Shown here one piece after another: positions 7,848 to 16,700 of a stretch of DNA of 64,000 nt. Origin of the DNA: Anaerococcus marasmi (GTDB taxonomy: Bacteria; Bacillota; Clostridia; Tissierellales; Peptoniphilaceae); the NCBI RefSeq assembly GCF_900290195.1, contig NZ_OLMF01000004.1:1888114-1952113 (forward strand), read 5' to 3'. The notes under the pieces are model-generated. The model did no database searches. It had not been told where the DNA came from and saw nothing but the letters and a program-made list of their open reading frames with translations. How positions within the stretch are numbered: position 1 is the stretch's first letter; each line of letters opens with the position of its first letter. Both the position numbers and the translations under genes were made by a program.

Positions 7848-8417
7848 TTATTCATTTTCCTTCTCTACTCTTAGGGTTTCGTCTAGGAGGGTTAGGTAGT
7901 ATTTTTTGGCTGTTTCTATTTCAAAGATTGAAGAGTCGTTGAAGTAGTCGCCAATTTCTCCTATTAGTTTGGTGATTTTTTCATCTTCTCCGTATTTGTC
8001 GGCGAGGGTTTCTGATTTTTCTATAAGTTGGTTAATCTTATAGATTAGTCCCATGGTCTTGGCTTCTCTGTCGTTTTCCTTGAGAAGTTCCCTTAGGGTC
8101 CATTTTACGTTGTTTTCTGTAATACCTGCCTTATGTTGAACACTTGCATTATTTTCTCTTAGGGTATCTAGAAGGTCGAAAAGCTCTTCGTTTTCGAAGC
8201 CATTAAATAAGGTAAAGTCAAAGTCTAGATCGTAATCGTCATCAGTAACTTCCTTTTTATCTCCGCTAAAACCCTCGATGCCTAGAAGGTGACCTATTGT
8301 ATAGTCCAGATCATTTTTTCCCACTTCGATTATCTCTATGTCATTTTCCTCAGCGATTTTCTTAAATCTATCGTATTTATCCATATCTATAGGATTGTAA
8401 AATAAAATTTCTGCCAT
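7848..8417 (-). CDS. DUF3783 domain protein
   Basis: A 189-residue acidic cytosolic protein. The N-terminal part looks like a Rossmann-like half (MAEILFYNPIDMDK) followed by a segment (FTLFNGFENEELFDLLDTL) and ENNASVQHKAGITENNVKWTLREL-type sequence that fit DUF3783, a clostridial family of unknown function. The C-terminal 75 residues are predicted helical. There is no signal peptide or membrane segment. A ribosome site (AGAGAGGTAA) precedes the start. It converges on the PHP gene and shares its terminator. The family call is from memory of the motif and is moderately secure. Confidence 0.6.
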   Translation of the reverse strand: MAEILFYNPIDMDKYDRFKKIAEENDIEIIEVGKNDLDYTIGHLLGIEGFSGDKKEVTDDDYDLDFDFTLFNGFENEELFDLLDTLRENNASVQHKAGITENNVKWTLRELLKENDREAKTMGLIYKINQLIEKSETLADKYGEDEKITKLIGEIGDYFNDSSIFEIETAKKYYLTLLDETLRVEKENE

Positions 8418-8585
8418 ATTTACCTCTCTTCTTATTATATATCATAAGTATACTAATATGGGAGGAATAAGACAAATTATAGGATTTTGTTACAGTGTAA
8501 ACTATCTATGATCTTACTCGAGAAAAGCCCGTCCGGCTCGTGGAGGACAAGCCCGTCCGGCTAATAGAGGACTGGAGAAATCTCA

Positions 8586-8682
8586 CGCCATTCGTCGTTC
8601 TTTTGACCTTTTTTTCTAAGAAACAAAAAGTCACTGCACTATTTGTTTTTCAGACAAACAGTGGCCCAACAGGAGGGCAACC
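8586..8682 (+). repeat. Module 5, copy 1 (hairpin-rich, nested in type B)
   Basis: About 97 bases holding a TTTTTTTCTAAGAAACAAAAA hairpin and a second stem, CACT...AGACAAACAGTG. Two further copies are at 9045-9140 and 9476-9571; this first copy is the most diverged. Confidence 0.75.
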
Positions 8683-8802
8683 TTACCTCGACATTCCCTT
8701 TCCCTTGCTTCGACCGAACGGAGTGAGTGGAGAAGCCTTTCGAGGAATAGTAAAATTATAATTCTTCTAATCCTAGAATTGCAGCAATTCACACAATTAC
8801 CG

Positions 8803-8964
8803 CCATCTCGAACGAATGTGAGAGATCTACAGTCTATGATGACATTTGTATAAAAGAGTTTAAGTTATCTACGAAAATACACACCTAACAAAATCAAAGA
8901 TCAAACACGTCCCAAAGTTCTGTAGACCTCTCGTCGCTTCCCTGTGGAAGCTCTGTCGAGGTGG
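8803..8964 (+). repeat. Type A palindromic element, complete copy
   Basis: A 162-bp element. The left arm runs CCATCTCGA... to AGATCTACAG. The right arm holds the inverse, CTGTAGACCT... to TCGAGGTGG. Between them is an AT-rich linker containing TTATCTACGAAAATACA. The right arm carries its own small stem, GCTTCC/GGAAGC. Confidence 0.8.
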
Positions 8965-9044
8965 AGGGTGGGGAAAGAGATGTCTCGACTACGCTCGACA
9001 CTAGGTAGGAGAAAGAAAACAAAGTTTTCTAGGAAGTATTAGAA

Positions 9045-9140
9045 CGCCATTCGTCGTTCTTTTGACCTTTGTTTCTAAGAAACAAAAGTCACTACACTAT
9101 TTGTCTTTCAGACAAACAGTGGCCCAACAGGCGGGCAACC
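9045..9140 (+). repeat. Module 5, copy 2
   Basis: Perfect stem TTTGTTTC/GAAACAAA, then CACT-TTTGTCT pairing with AGACAAA-AGTG. It sits inside a type B element between its central hairpin and its right arm, and is almost identical to copy 3. Confidence 0.8.
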
Positions 9141-9475
9141 TTGCTTCGACCAACGTGGAGAAGCCTCCTTAGAAATAGTAAAAGTATAATTCTTTTAATG
9201 ATCATAGTTATTGCGACTCACACCTTTACGCCATCTCTAATGGAATTGTCATAGTGAGCATAGCGAACTGATGAAACTCCTTAATCGAGGCTTGGCGAGG
9301 TGAAGGTCTTTGACCTGAGCCCGCAAGCTACCGTCGAACGAATGTGAGAGATCTACAGTCTATGATGACATGTGGATAATAGAGCTAATATTATTATGAA
9401 ATCCAATAAGATGTCTCGACTACGCTCGACACTAGGGAGGTGAAAGAAAACATAGTTTTCTAGGAAGTATTAGAA

Positions 9476-9571
9476 CGCCATTCGTCGTTCTTTTGACCTT
9501 TGTTTCTAAGAAACAAAAGTCACTACACTATTTGTCTTTCAGACAAACAGTGGCCAAACAGGCGGGCAACC
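9476..9571 (+). repeat. Module 5, copy 3
   Basis: Near-identical to copy 2, again nested at the same position inside a type B element (9409-9598). Confidence 0.8.
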
Positions 9572-9661
9572 TTGCTTCGACCAACGTGGAGAAGCCTCCC
9601 GAGAAATAGTAAAAGTATAATTTTTTTAAGCCTATAATTATAGTTGTTCACACAATTATCG

Positions 9662-9926
9662 CCATCTCTAATGGAGTTGTCACAGTGAGTATAGCGAGCT
9701 GATGAAACTCCTTAATCGAGGCTTGGCGAGGTGAAGGTCTTTGACCTGAGCCCGCAAGCTACCGTCGAAGGAGGAACGACTGAGAGATCTACAGTCTATG
9801 ATGACAAGTGGATAAAAAGGTTTATGTTATCTACGAAAATACACACCTAACAAAATCTAAAATCAAACATGTCCCAAAGTTCTGTAGACCTCTCGTCGCT
9901 TCCCTGTGGAAGCTCTGTCGAGGTGG
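9662..9926 (+). repeat. Type A element with the module 6 insert
   Basis: This begins CCATCTC like other type A copies, then carries about 105 extra bases (TAATGGAGTTGTC... to GCAAGCTACCGTC) before resuming at GAAGGAG...GAGAGATCTACAG. The same insert at the same point occurs at 9231-9373 and 19179-19443. Confidence 0.75.
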
Positions 9927-9937
9927 AGGGGAGGAAA

Positions 9938-10024
9938 AGATGTCTCGACTACGCTCGACATAAGGGGTAAGAAAACAAAGTTTTCTCTCTTCTTCCCTTG
10001 CTTCGACCGCAGTGGAGAAGCCTC
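9938..10024 (+). repeat. Type B palindromic element, short form
   Basis: An 87-bp element. The left arm, AGATGTCTCGACTACGC... to AAGGG, is the imperfect inverse of the right arm, CCCTTGCTTCGAC... to GAGAAGCCTC. A central perfect hairpin AGAAAAC/GTTTTCT lies between them. Confidence 0.8.
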
Positions 10025-10303
10025 ATGCAATTATCTAGATCAAACAATTCAGTATGAATAATGAGAATAAACTCAAATAGTAATTTCACCATCTCGACAG
10101 AGCGAAGCGACGAGAGATCTACAGTCTATGATGACATGTTGATAATAGAACTAATATAATCTATGAAATCCAAGGAGAGATCTTATCGTGACGATGAACA
10201 AAATCAAAGATAAAATTGAAAATATCCTATGAAGACCTTTGACAAACTATATATTTTCCCTCACTTGGGTATAAATAAATTAAGAATCTATACGGAGGAA
10301 ATT

Positions 10304-10789
10304 ATGATTGAAGAAAAATTAGATGAACTTTATAAAAGACAGGTCGAAGTTGATAAATATATAAAAGATGCGAGAAAAATTTATAATGATATCTTGATAT
10401 CTTCAAGAAGAGTGGGAAAAAGCTCAGATTTTACAGGAAAGAAATTCCTTAGGGGAAATATCGTGGGAGACTTACTAAGGGCAAACAAGAATCATAATGC
10501 CAACAAGTCCATTGGAAGAATACAAGAAGAACTACTTGATTTTCACTCAAATCTTCTCCTATTTGATGAAAAGTTAGCAAATAAGCTTTATCTTCCATCA
10601 AAGGTTAGCGAGTATTCGAGAATTAACGGTAAGGTAAGCGACATAGCCTTTAGATACAAGCTTAGGAAAAAGGAAGTAGATATAAGTAAGTCTGCTAGGT
10701 CAGTCCAAAAGGTCCTAATGAGACTTTTGTCTGAGAAGAGAAAAATCGCCTACGATATTAGAAAGATCAAGGAATACAAGGATTTATAG
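10304..10789 (+). CDS. Uncharacterised coiled-coil protein
   Basis: A 161-residue basic, largely helical protein I do not recognise. It opens with heptad-like sequence (EEKLDELYKRQVEVDKYIKD), has a Lys/Arg-rich centre (SSRRVGKSSDFTGKKFLRG) and ends in a charged helix (LLSEKRKIAYDIRKIKEYK). No signal peptide, membrane helix or catalytic motif is visible. The ATG at 10304 has GGAGG at ideal spacing; an in-frame ATG at 10229 lies in repeat-flanking DNA with no ribosome site. A strong terminator follows, so it is a single-gene unit wedged between a repeat array and an ABC operon. Confidence 0.65.
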   Translation: MIEEKLDELYKRQVEVDKYIKDARKIYNDILISSRRVGKSSDFTGKKFLRGNIVGDLLRANKNHNANKSIGRIQEELLDFHSNLLLFDEKLANKLYLPSKVSEYSRINGKVSDIAFRYKLRKKEVDISKSARSVQKVLMRLLSEKRKIAYDIRKIKEYKDL

Positions 10790-10813
10790 AAGATAGGGAC
10801 TTATATATTATAA

Positions 10814-10856
10814 GGGTGGTGGGATAGGATTTGGTTCAAATCTCGCCGCCCTTTTT
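10814..10856 (+). terminator. Strong Rho-independent terminator
   Basis: A 12-bp stem (10814-10825 with 10840-10851, two G-U wobbles) is followed by TTTTT (10852-10856). Confidence 0.85.
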
Positions 10857-10935
10857 CTATTATGGCCTATTTATAGAAAAGTAGCTTGAGCTAATATTTA
10901 TCTAGAAGATAAGATTTAAGATAAATAATCAATGT

Positions 10936-10965
10936 TTTACAAGCTTACGATATATATGTTACTAT
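10936..10965 (+). promoter_or_regulatory. Possible promoter of the ABC exporter operon
   Basis: TTTACA (10936-10941), an 18-base spacer and TACTAT (10960-10965). Both hexamers are imperfect, so this is only a candidate. Confidence 0.35.
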
Positions 10966-11003
10966 TAAATAAGTTAGAAGTTGGAAATTAGAAAGGAGTA
11001 ATA

Positions 11004-11726
11004 ATGATTGAAGTTTCGAATTTTTCAAAGATTTATTCCAACGGAAAAAAGGCCGTTGATGATATTTCTTTTACTGTCAATGATGGAGAGATATTTGGAT
11101 TCTTAGGTCCAAATGGAGCAGGTAAGTCTACTACTATAAAAAGCATCGTAGGAATCAATTCAAAAACAAGTGGTAAGATTAGCATAAATGGCAAGACTTT
11201 AGAAGAAGATGCCAAGGCTTACAAGAGCGAGTTTTCCTATGTGCCTGATAACCCGGACCTTTTCGAGAACTATTCAGGCAATGAATATATTAACTTCGTC
11301 TCAGATATCTACGGCATAGATAGTAAGACCAGAAAGGAAAGGCTTGATTATTATCTAGAGTATTTTGACCTAAAGGATGCCATGGACAATCAGATTTCAA
11401 GTTATTCTCACGGTATGGCCCAAAGGCTTGCCCTAATCGGAGCTTTGATCAATGATCCTCCTGTAATCTTCCTAGATGAGCCAATGGTAGGTCTTGATGC
11501 CAAGTCCGCCTACAATCTCAAACAGATTTTAAGAGAAAGAGCTGCGGCAGGAAAAATTGTCTTCTTCTCAACCCACGTTATGGAAATTGCCCAAGAGCTT
11601 TGCGATAGGATTGCCATTATCAACAAGGGCAAGATCATCACAGTCGGAACCTTCGATGAGATAAAACACGCCGCCAACAGAGAAGGCTCGCTTGAAGAAA
11701 TTTTCTTGGAGCTTACTGATGAATAA
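11004..11726 (+). CDS. ABC transporter ATP-binding protein
   Basis: A 240-residue ATPase subunit of an ABC-2 type exporter. The Walker A motif is GPNGAGKST (about residues 34-42), the signature loop is SYSHGMAQRL (an LSGGQ variant), and Walker B is VIFLDEP followed by the D-loop GLD and the switch His in FFSTHVME. There is no membrane segment. It is preceded by AAAGGAG. Its last codons overlap the start of the following permease gene, so the two are translationally coupled and surely form one transporter. The substrate is unknown. Confidence 0.92.
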   Translation: MIEVSNFSKIYSNGKKAVDDISFTVNDGEIFGFLGPNGAGKSTTIKSIVGINSKTSGKISINGKTLEEDAKAYKSEFSYVPDNPDLFENYSGNEYINFVSDIYGIDSKTRKERLDYYLEYFDLKDAMDNQISSYSHGMAQRLALIGALINDPPVIFLDEPMVGLDAKSAYNLKQILRERAAAGKIVFFSTHVMEIAQELCDRIAIINKGKIITVGTFDEIKHAANREGSLEEIFLELTDE

Positions 11727-13380
11727 TATAAAGACTATTACAAAATACGCCTTCAAGGAACAGTTCTTCCCATATTTTCCATCAAAGAAAATAGCGGGCA
11801 TGCCCAAAAACTATCTGGGAAGGCTCCTTAGTCTTATCTGGTCCTATTTGTTCTTTGGCTTTATCTTCTACCTTGTCATGGGAGCATCTGTCAAGGTCTT
11901 TGTAGAAAGTGGGAATGATACTATGTACTTTACGGTCTTTGCCATGCTAATGACTGTAATAGTCCTTCTCCTTCACGGAGCTAAGATTTACTCGGACTTT
12001 TTTACAGAAAAGTCTATAGCAAACTATCAAACCATGCCAATAACTGAGGGTGAACTTTTCCTAGGAAAGATTTTTGGAGGGGTCTTATCATTTTTCGACT
12101 ACTTCCTATTCTTCCTAATGGGGCTTTTCCTCTACTTTTCTGCTGTTGGATTTGACCTAGGGGCCCTCCTTCTTGGAATAATCAACTTCTTTCCAATGAT
12201 TCTAATCCCTTATAGTATTCTTGCTATAATATTATTAATCATCAAGAAGTTTACCAACGTCAACAGGCACAAGAAGCTTTTCAAAAACTTGGGCTATGTC
12301 TTGATGTTTGCTATCATAGGAGTAATCTACTATTTTTCCTTTAAGTCAGGACAGTCTGGAGATAGTTTCGATAAGTTTGCAAATGGAATGGTAGATGCTG
12401 CTAATAAAAACCAAGCTGTGTCCAATATCTTCTTCCAGGCCAAGCTATTTGGTCTATCCCTAACAGGAGGAGTCGGTCAGAGAATACTTTCGACCATAGT
12501 GCTTTTAGCCCTAGCGGGCCTAATCACATTTATTGCTTATAAATTAGCAAGTAAATTCTACTACAAGTCAGTTTTTGAAAATACTGTAACAGAAGAAACT
12601 AGCCAAAAGATTAAGAAAGATAAGAAGAGAAAACCAGTAGGTCTAGAACAAAAAGGCCAGGTCATGGCCATAGCCAAGAGAGACCTAAGGATTATGACAA
12701 GCAATCTAATGTTTCTCTACACACCAATCCTTATGGCTATGATCTTTACTATCCTTCCTCTTACCCAAGGAAGAGATATAGTAGGAGAAATTGGCTATGA
12801 GAATATCTTTAGCCCAGTGGCTAAGTTTTACTTCTTCGCAATAGCCTTTGCGGCAGGCCTTATGATTTGGATAAATGGGGCGCCGACTTCCAATTCTCTC
12901 TCAAGAGAAGGAAAGGGATTTTTCCTAATCCAAACCCTACCGGTTGATCCCAAAAGCCATATGAAGGCAAGGCTCTTATCAGCCATGGCTATAGCCTGTC
13001 CAATCAATCTTATCATGACCCTAATCATAGGAGTGATTCTAAAATTAGGATTTGTAAATTCCCTAATGATTTTCCTAGGCCTAAGCCTAGCAGCCCTAGC
13101 AGCAAACATAGTGGGCTTACTACTTTCAACAATAGGAATAAATACCACTTGGCAAAATCCTAAGGAGCTAATGCAAGGTGGAGCGAGATTTATAATCTAC
13201 TATATCATAAGCTTTGTAGTAATAATAGCCCTAGTAATACTTACCGTAGTCTTGATGAATGTAAGTGATGGCAAGGTCCTTATAGGAATAGGGGTACCTG
13301 TCCTAATAGTAATAGCCCTAACAGCAATCTTCTATGGGCTAGCTTATAAGAGATACAAAAAGGGCTTTATGGATGTTTAA
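11719..13380 (+). CDS. ABC exporter permease subunit
   Basis: A 553-residue integral membrane protein with roughly a dozen hydrophobic helices, matching the large ABC-2 type exporter permeases (ABC_tran_2-like). Helices are visible in two blocks, split by a charged cytoplasmic stretch around residues 295-320 (KKDKKRKPVGLEQKGQV). The ATG at 11719 overlaps the ATPase stop codon. An in-frame start at 11692 would lie deeper in the ATPase gene. It ends with a clear terminator. Cargo cannot be inferred; multidrug, lipid or peptide export are all possible. Confidence 0.85.
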   Translation: MNNIKTITKYAFKEQFFPYFPSKKIAGMPKNYLGRLLSLIWSYLFFGFIFYLVMGASVKVFVESGNDTMYFTVFAMLMTVIVLLLHGAKIYSDFFTEKSIANYQTMPITEGELFLGKIFGGVLSFFDYFLFFLMGLFLYFSAVGFDLGALLLGIINFFPMILIPYSILAIILLIIKKFTNVNRHKKLFKNLGYVLMFAIIGVIYYFSFKSGQSGDSFDKFANGMVDAANKNQAVSNIFFQAKLFGLSLTGGVGQRILSTIVLLALAGLITFIAYKLASKFYYKSVFENTVTEETSQKIKKDKKRKPVGLEQKGQVMAIAKRDLRIMTSNLMFLYTPILMAMIFTILPLTQGRDIVGEIGYENIFSPVAKFYFFAIAFAAGLMIWINGAPTSNSLSREGKGFFLIQTLPVDPKSHMKARLLSAMAIACPINLIMTLIIGVILKLGFVNSLMIFLGLSLAALAANIVGLLLSTIGINTTWQNPKELMQGGARFIIYYIISFVVIIALVILTVVLMNVSDGKVLIGIGVPVLIVIALTAIFYGLAYKRYKKGFMDV

Positions 13381-13396
13381 AATCAAATAAATACAG

Positions 13397-13426
13397 TAGC
13401 GTTCTAGTGAATAGAACGCTATTTTT
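13397..13426 (+). terminator. Terminator of the ABC exporter operon
   Basis: TAGCGTTCT (13397-13405) pairs with AGAACGCTA (13413-13421), followed by TTTTT. Confidence 0.85.
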
Positions 13427-13654
13427 ATGCTTATTATACAATAATTATACAAAAAAGACTATGAAATATATCGGCAATAAAACAGAAGTAATGAAAAAGA
13501 TTGATAAAAAAAGTTAAAGATATAACATTTTCCTTTTATCAATTTAGTGTATGCAAGAGGTGAATTGTTGAAATATGCTTATGTAGCTAAGTTTTATATA
13601 TATTGGGAAAATCTTTGATTTTGATAAATATAACTAAAAATTCAATGATTAAGC

Positions 13655-13682
13655 TTGAAATGAAAATAATCGGGTATAGAAT
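13655..13682 (+). promoter_or_regulatory. Candidate promoter of the YSIRK surface protein
   Basis: TTGAAA (13655-13660), a 16-base spacer and TAGAAT (13677-13682) give a leader of about 95 bases. The rest of the 350-base gap (13427-13783) is AT-rich, with nothing else I can support. Confidence 0.4.
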
Positions 13683-13783
13683 AATTATAAGACATTTTGC
13701 GAACACGCAGTCTATGATAAATGTAACTAGGACAGACTCTAATATATGGGGTTTTGGGCCTGTCGATTATTTATGGAGGAAAA

Positions 13784-16700
13784 ATGGACAACAAATTTAA
13801 TAGAATTATTGAGTACAAAAAACAAAAAGGCTCAATAAGAAAACCTAAATACGCTACAAGAAAACTATCAATAGGATTAGTATCTTGCATGCTAGGTTAC
13901 GCACTCTTAGTATCTCCATCCTCAGTAGAAGCAGCTGAACTTGATAGCGAAAAAGCTGTAGCTGAAGAATCTGCTGAAACAGAGACTACAAGTGGGGAAA
14001 ATTTAGAAGAAGAAAATAAAGAAGAAACACCAGCTGAAGGAAGTGTTGAAGAAGAAACTCCAGCACCAGCTGAAGAAGAAAAACCAGCAGAAACAACAGA
14101 AAACACTGGAGCTCCTACAGAAAAGGAAACAACAGAAGAAGCTGTTGTAGAAGACAAAGAAGCTTTCAGCCTAACAAAAGACCAAAGACAAGCTCTAAAA
14201 GAAGCTGGCTTTACTGATAGTGAAATAGCAGAAATCGAAAAAGAAATAGCTAATAAACTAGAAGCTGATTCTAGCCTTAACGCACAAACATTAGTTGATG
14301 AAAAGATTTCAGAAAAAACAGATACACTTGGAATGTCTGAGGAAGCTAAACCAGAAGCTGTTGCAGCTCCATCTGATGAAAATAGAGAACCAAAAGACAT
14401 ATCTAACGATGTTCAAAGCAAATATGTTGCCTTAACAGAAGAAGGACACGAAACAAAAGGAACTATAAAGCCAGATAATGGTGAAGCAGTAGGTTGGGAA
14501 GTTTTCTTCACATCTCCAAAGGGAACAATTGCAGGAGATTACTTTACAATTGACCTTTCAGATAACCTATCTTTAAAGGGAATCGAACCTGACCACGAAA
14601 AAGAATATCCAATTGAAATCGATGGAAAAGTTGTTGCTGATGGTATTAGAACTGGTAGAAGTACAATCAAATATACTTTCAACGAAAACATCAAAGATCA
14701 AAGAAATGTAGTAGTATCTGTAAAGGGTTTTGCTTATATTGATAAGACAAAAGTTCCTAATAACACAACAGATGAAAAAATCTCTATTGCATTAGGAGAT
14801 ACAGTAGATGAACATAATATTAATGTCCAATATGGCGACCCATATTACACTGGGGATAAGCTAAATGGTGTGAGTCAATTTACAGAATTTGACCCTGAAA
14901 CCGGTGAATACACTCAAGTATTCTATATAAACCCTGATTCAAAAACTATTACAACATCTACAAGAAATTGGGCCACAGGTAAAGTTGCAGCATTTATAGA
15001 TGGAATTACACCTGATGGAAGTAAATCTGATGTAAATTATACAGATAAAGATACAACTGTAACAGTACAAAAACTTCCTGCTGGCACTAAAGTACCTGAT
15101 GCTATTATAGAAAACCCAGTTGAAACTGATGAACCAACAATGGTTAAGACCACTTTCAGAGATGGCGGTATTGAAATTGTATTCGCAGATAATTCAGATG
15201 ATAATCTTCGTAGCAATAATATCGACAGTCCATATATCATTACTGTTAAATCAATAGCTGCTCCAAGCAAAACAGGCAACAATGTATATTCAAGAGCAAC
15301 TTTTTATGGTGATGGAAGTAAGTTCCACATTATGGACAATAGTATTGTAACGACTAAAGGAGATACTGAAGCACAAGGCGATAAAATTGGTTACTTCATC
15401 GAACACCATGTTTACAAAACAAAAGTAGATGGCGTACTTCAAGAAGACAAGACATTTACTCTTCATTCAAACAAAATGGAAGGTTACGATTACAACAAAT
15501 ACTTTACAAACAAAAATGTAATTGATGACTTTAAATTTGTAAAAGTTGATACAGATAAATTAGTAGAAAACCCAGTATATAATACAGATGGTACTATTGC
15601 TCGTGGTAACTACGAACCTGGCAAAACAAAAGAAGTAACTTATATCTATGAAAGAGATATAACAAGTGGAAAATTCCAAGAACACCATATTTACCAAACA
15701 GTAGATGAAAAGGGAAATGTTTTAACTACAGATGATACTGTTAATAAAGATGAAACAAAAGGTATTGATGAAGATTCTTACAAAACATCTAAGATTGATA
15801 GAGATGGTTACACTCTTACAGAAGTAAAGGCAACAAATGATGAGTCTGCAAAACTAGGAGTAAAATTCGATTCAAAAGGTGCAGAAACAACAGGAAACTA
15901 TGTAAATGGCAAAAAGTTAGAAGTAACTTATATTTATCAAAAACAAAAACCGGTAGAGAAAAAAGGTTCATTCCAGGAACATCACATTTACCAGACAAAG
16001 AAACTAGACGGAACAATCGTAAAAGATGATGAAGTAAATAAAGATGTAACAGAAGGAACAGAAAAAGAAAACTACAAAACATCAAAAGAAGATAGAGACG
16101 GTTACAAACTAATCGAAGTAAAATCAGTAAACGGCGGTCAATTTAACGAAGACGGAAGCGAAAAAGAAGCAGCATACATTGCAGATACAAAACAAGAAGT
16201 AACATACATCTATCAAAAAGAAGAAGTAGCAAAAAAAGGTTCATTCCAAGAACATCACATTTACCAAACAAAGAAACTAGATGGAACAATCGTAAAAGAT
16301 GATGAAGTAAATAAAGATGTAACAGAAGGAACAGAAAAAGAAAACTACAAGACATCAAAAGAAGATAGAGCAGGTTACAAACTAATCGAAGTAAAATCAT
16401 CAAACGGCGGTCAATTTAACGAAGACGGAAGCGAAAAAGAAGCAGCATACATTGCTGATACCAAACAAGAAGTAACATATATCTATCAAAAAGAAGAAGC
16501 AAAACCTTGGACACCAATCGAAGAAACAGGTAAGTTCCAAGAACACCACATCTACATCACAAAAGATAAAGACGGTAAAGAGATAGGACGTGAAGTAGTA
16601 GATGGAAAAGTAAGTGGTGGAACAAAAGACATGGCTTACACAACAGGCAAAGACGAAAAAGACGGATTCAAGTTTGTAAGAACAGAAGATGCCAAAGAAA

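Larger units (their letters stand above)
8527..10180. repeat. Repeat array 1: alternating type A and type B palindromes with nested modules
   Basis: A gene-free stretch of 1.65 kb. In order: a duplicated GCCCGTCCGGCT (8527-8538, 8551-8562); a type-B right end carrying a nested hairpin module (module 5, 8586-8682); type A (8803-8964); type B with module 5 (8977-9167); the left half of type A with an extra insert (module 6, 9231-9373); type B with module 5 (9409-9598); complete type A with module 6 (9662-9926); short type B (9938-10024); the left half of type A (10089-10139). All copies share one orientation. Short open frames here break within repeats and have no ribosome sites. Confidence 0.85.

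Noticed and set aside
8540..9254. Short plus-strand frames in repeat array 1 (for example 8540-8761 and 9069-9254)
   Set aside because: They lie across hairpin modules, differ between repeat copies and have no ribosome sites. The same applies to frames within arrays 2 and 3.
8527..10180. CRISPR array
   Set aside because: Repeats are long palindromic elements with conserved rather than unique intervening sequence, spacing is irregular, and no cas genes are nearby.
13603..13800. 65-codon frame upstream of the YSIRK adhesin
   Set aside because: It overlaps the candidate promoter and leader, lacks a ribosome site and runs into the adhesin start in another frame.
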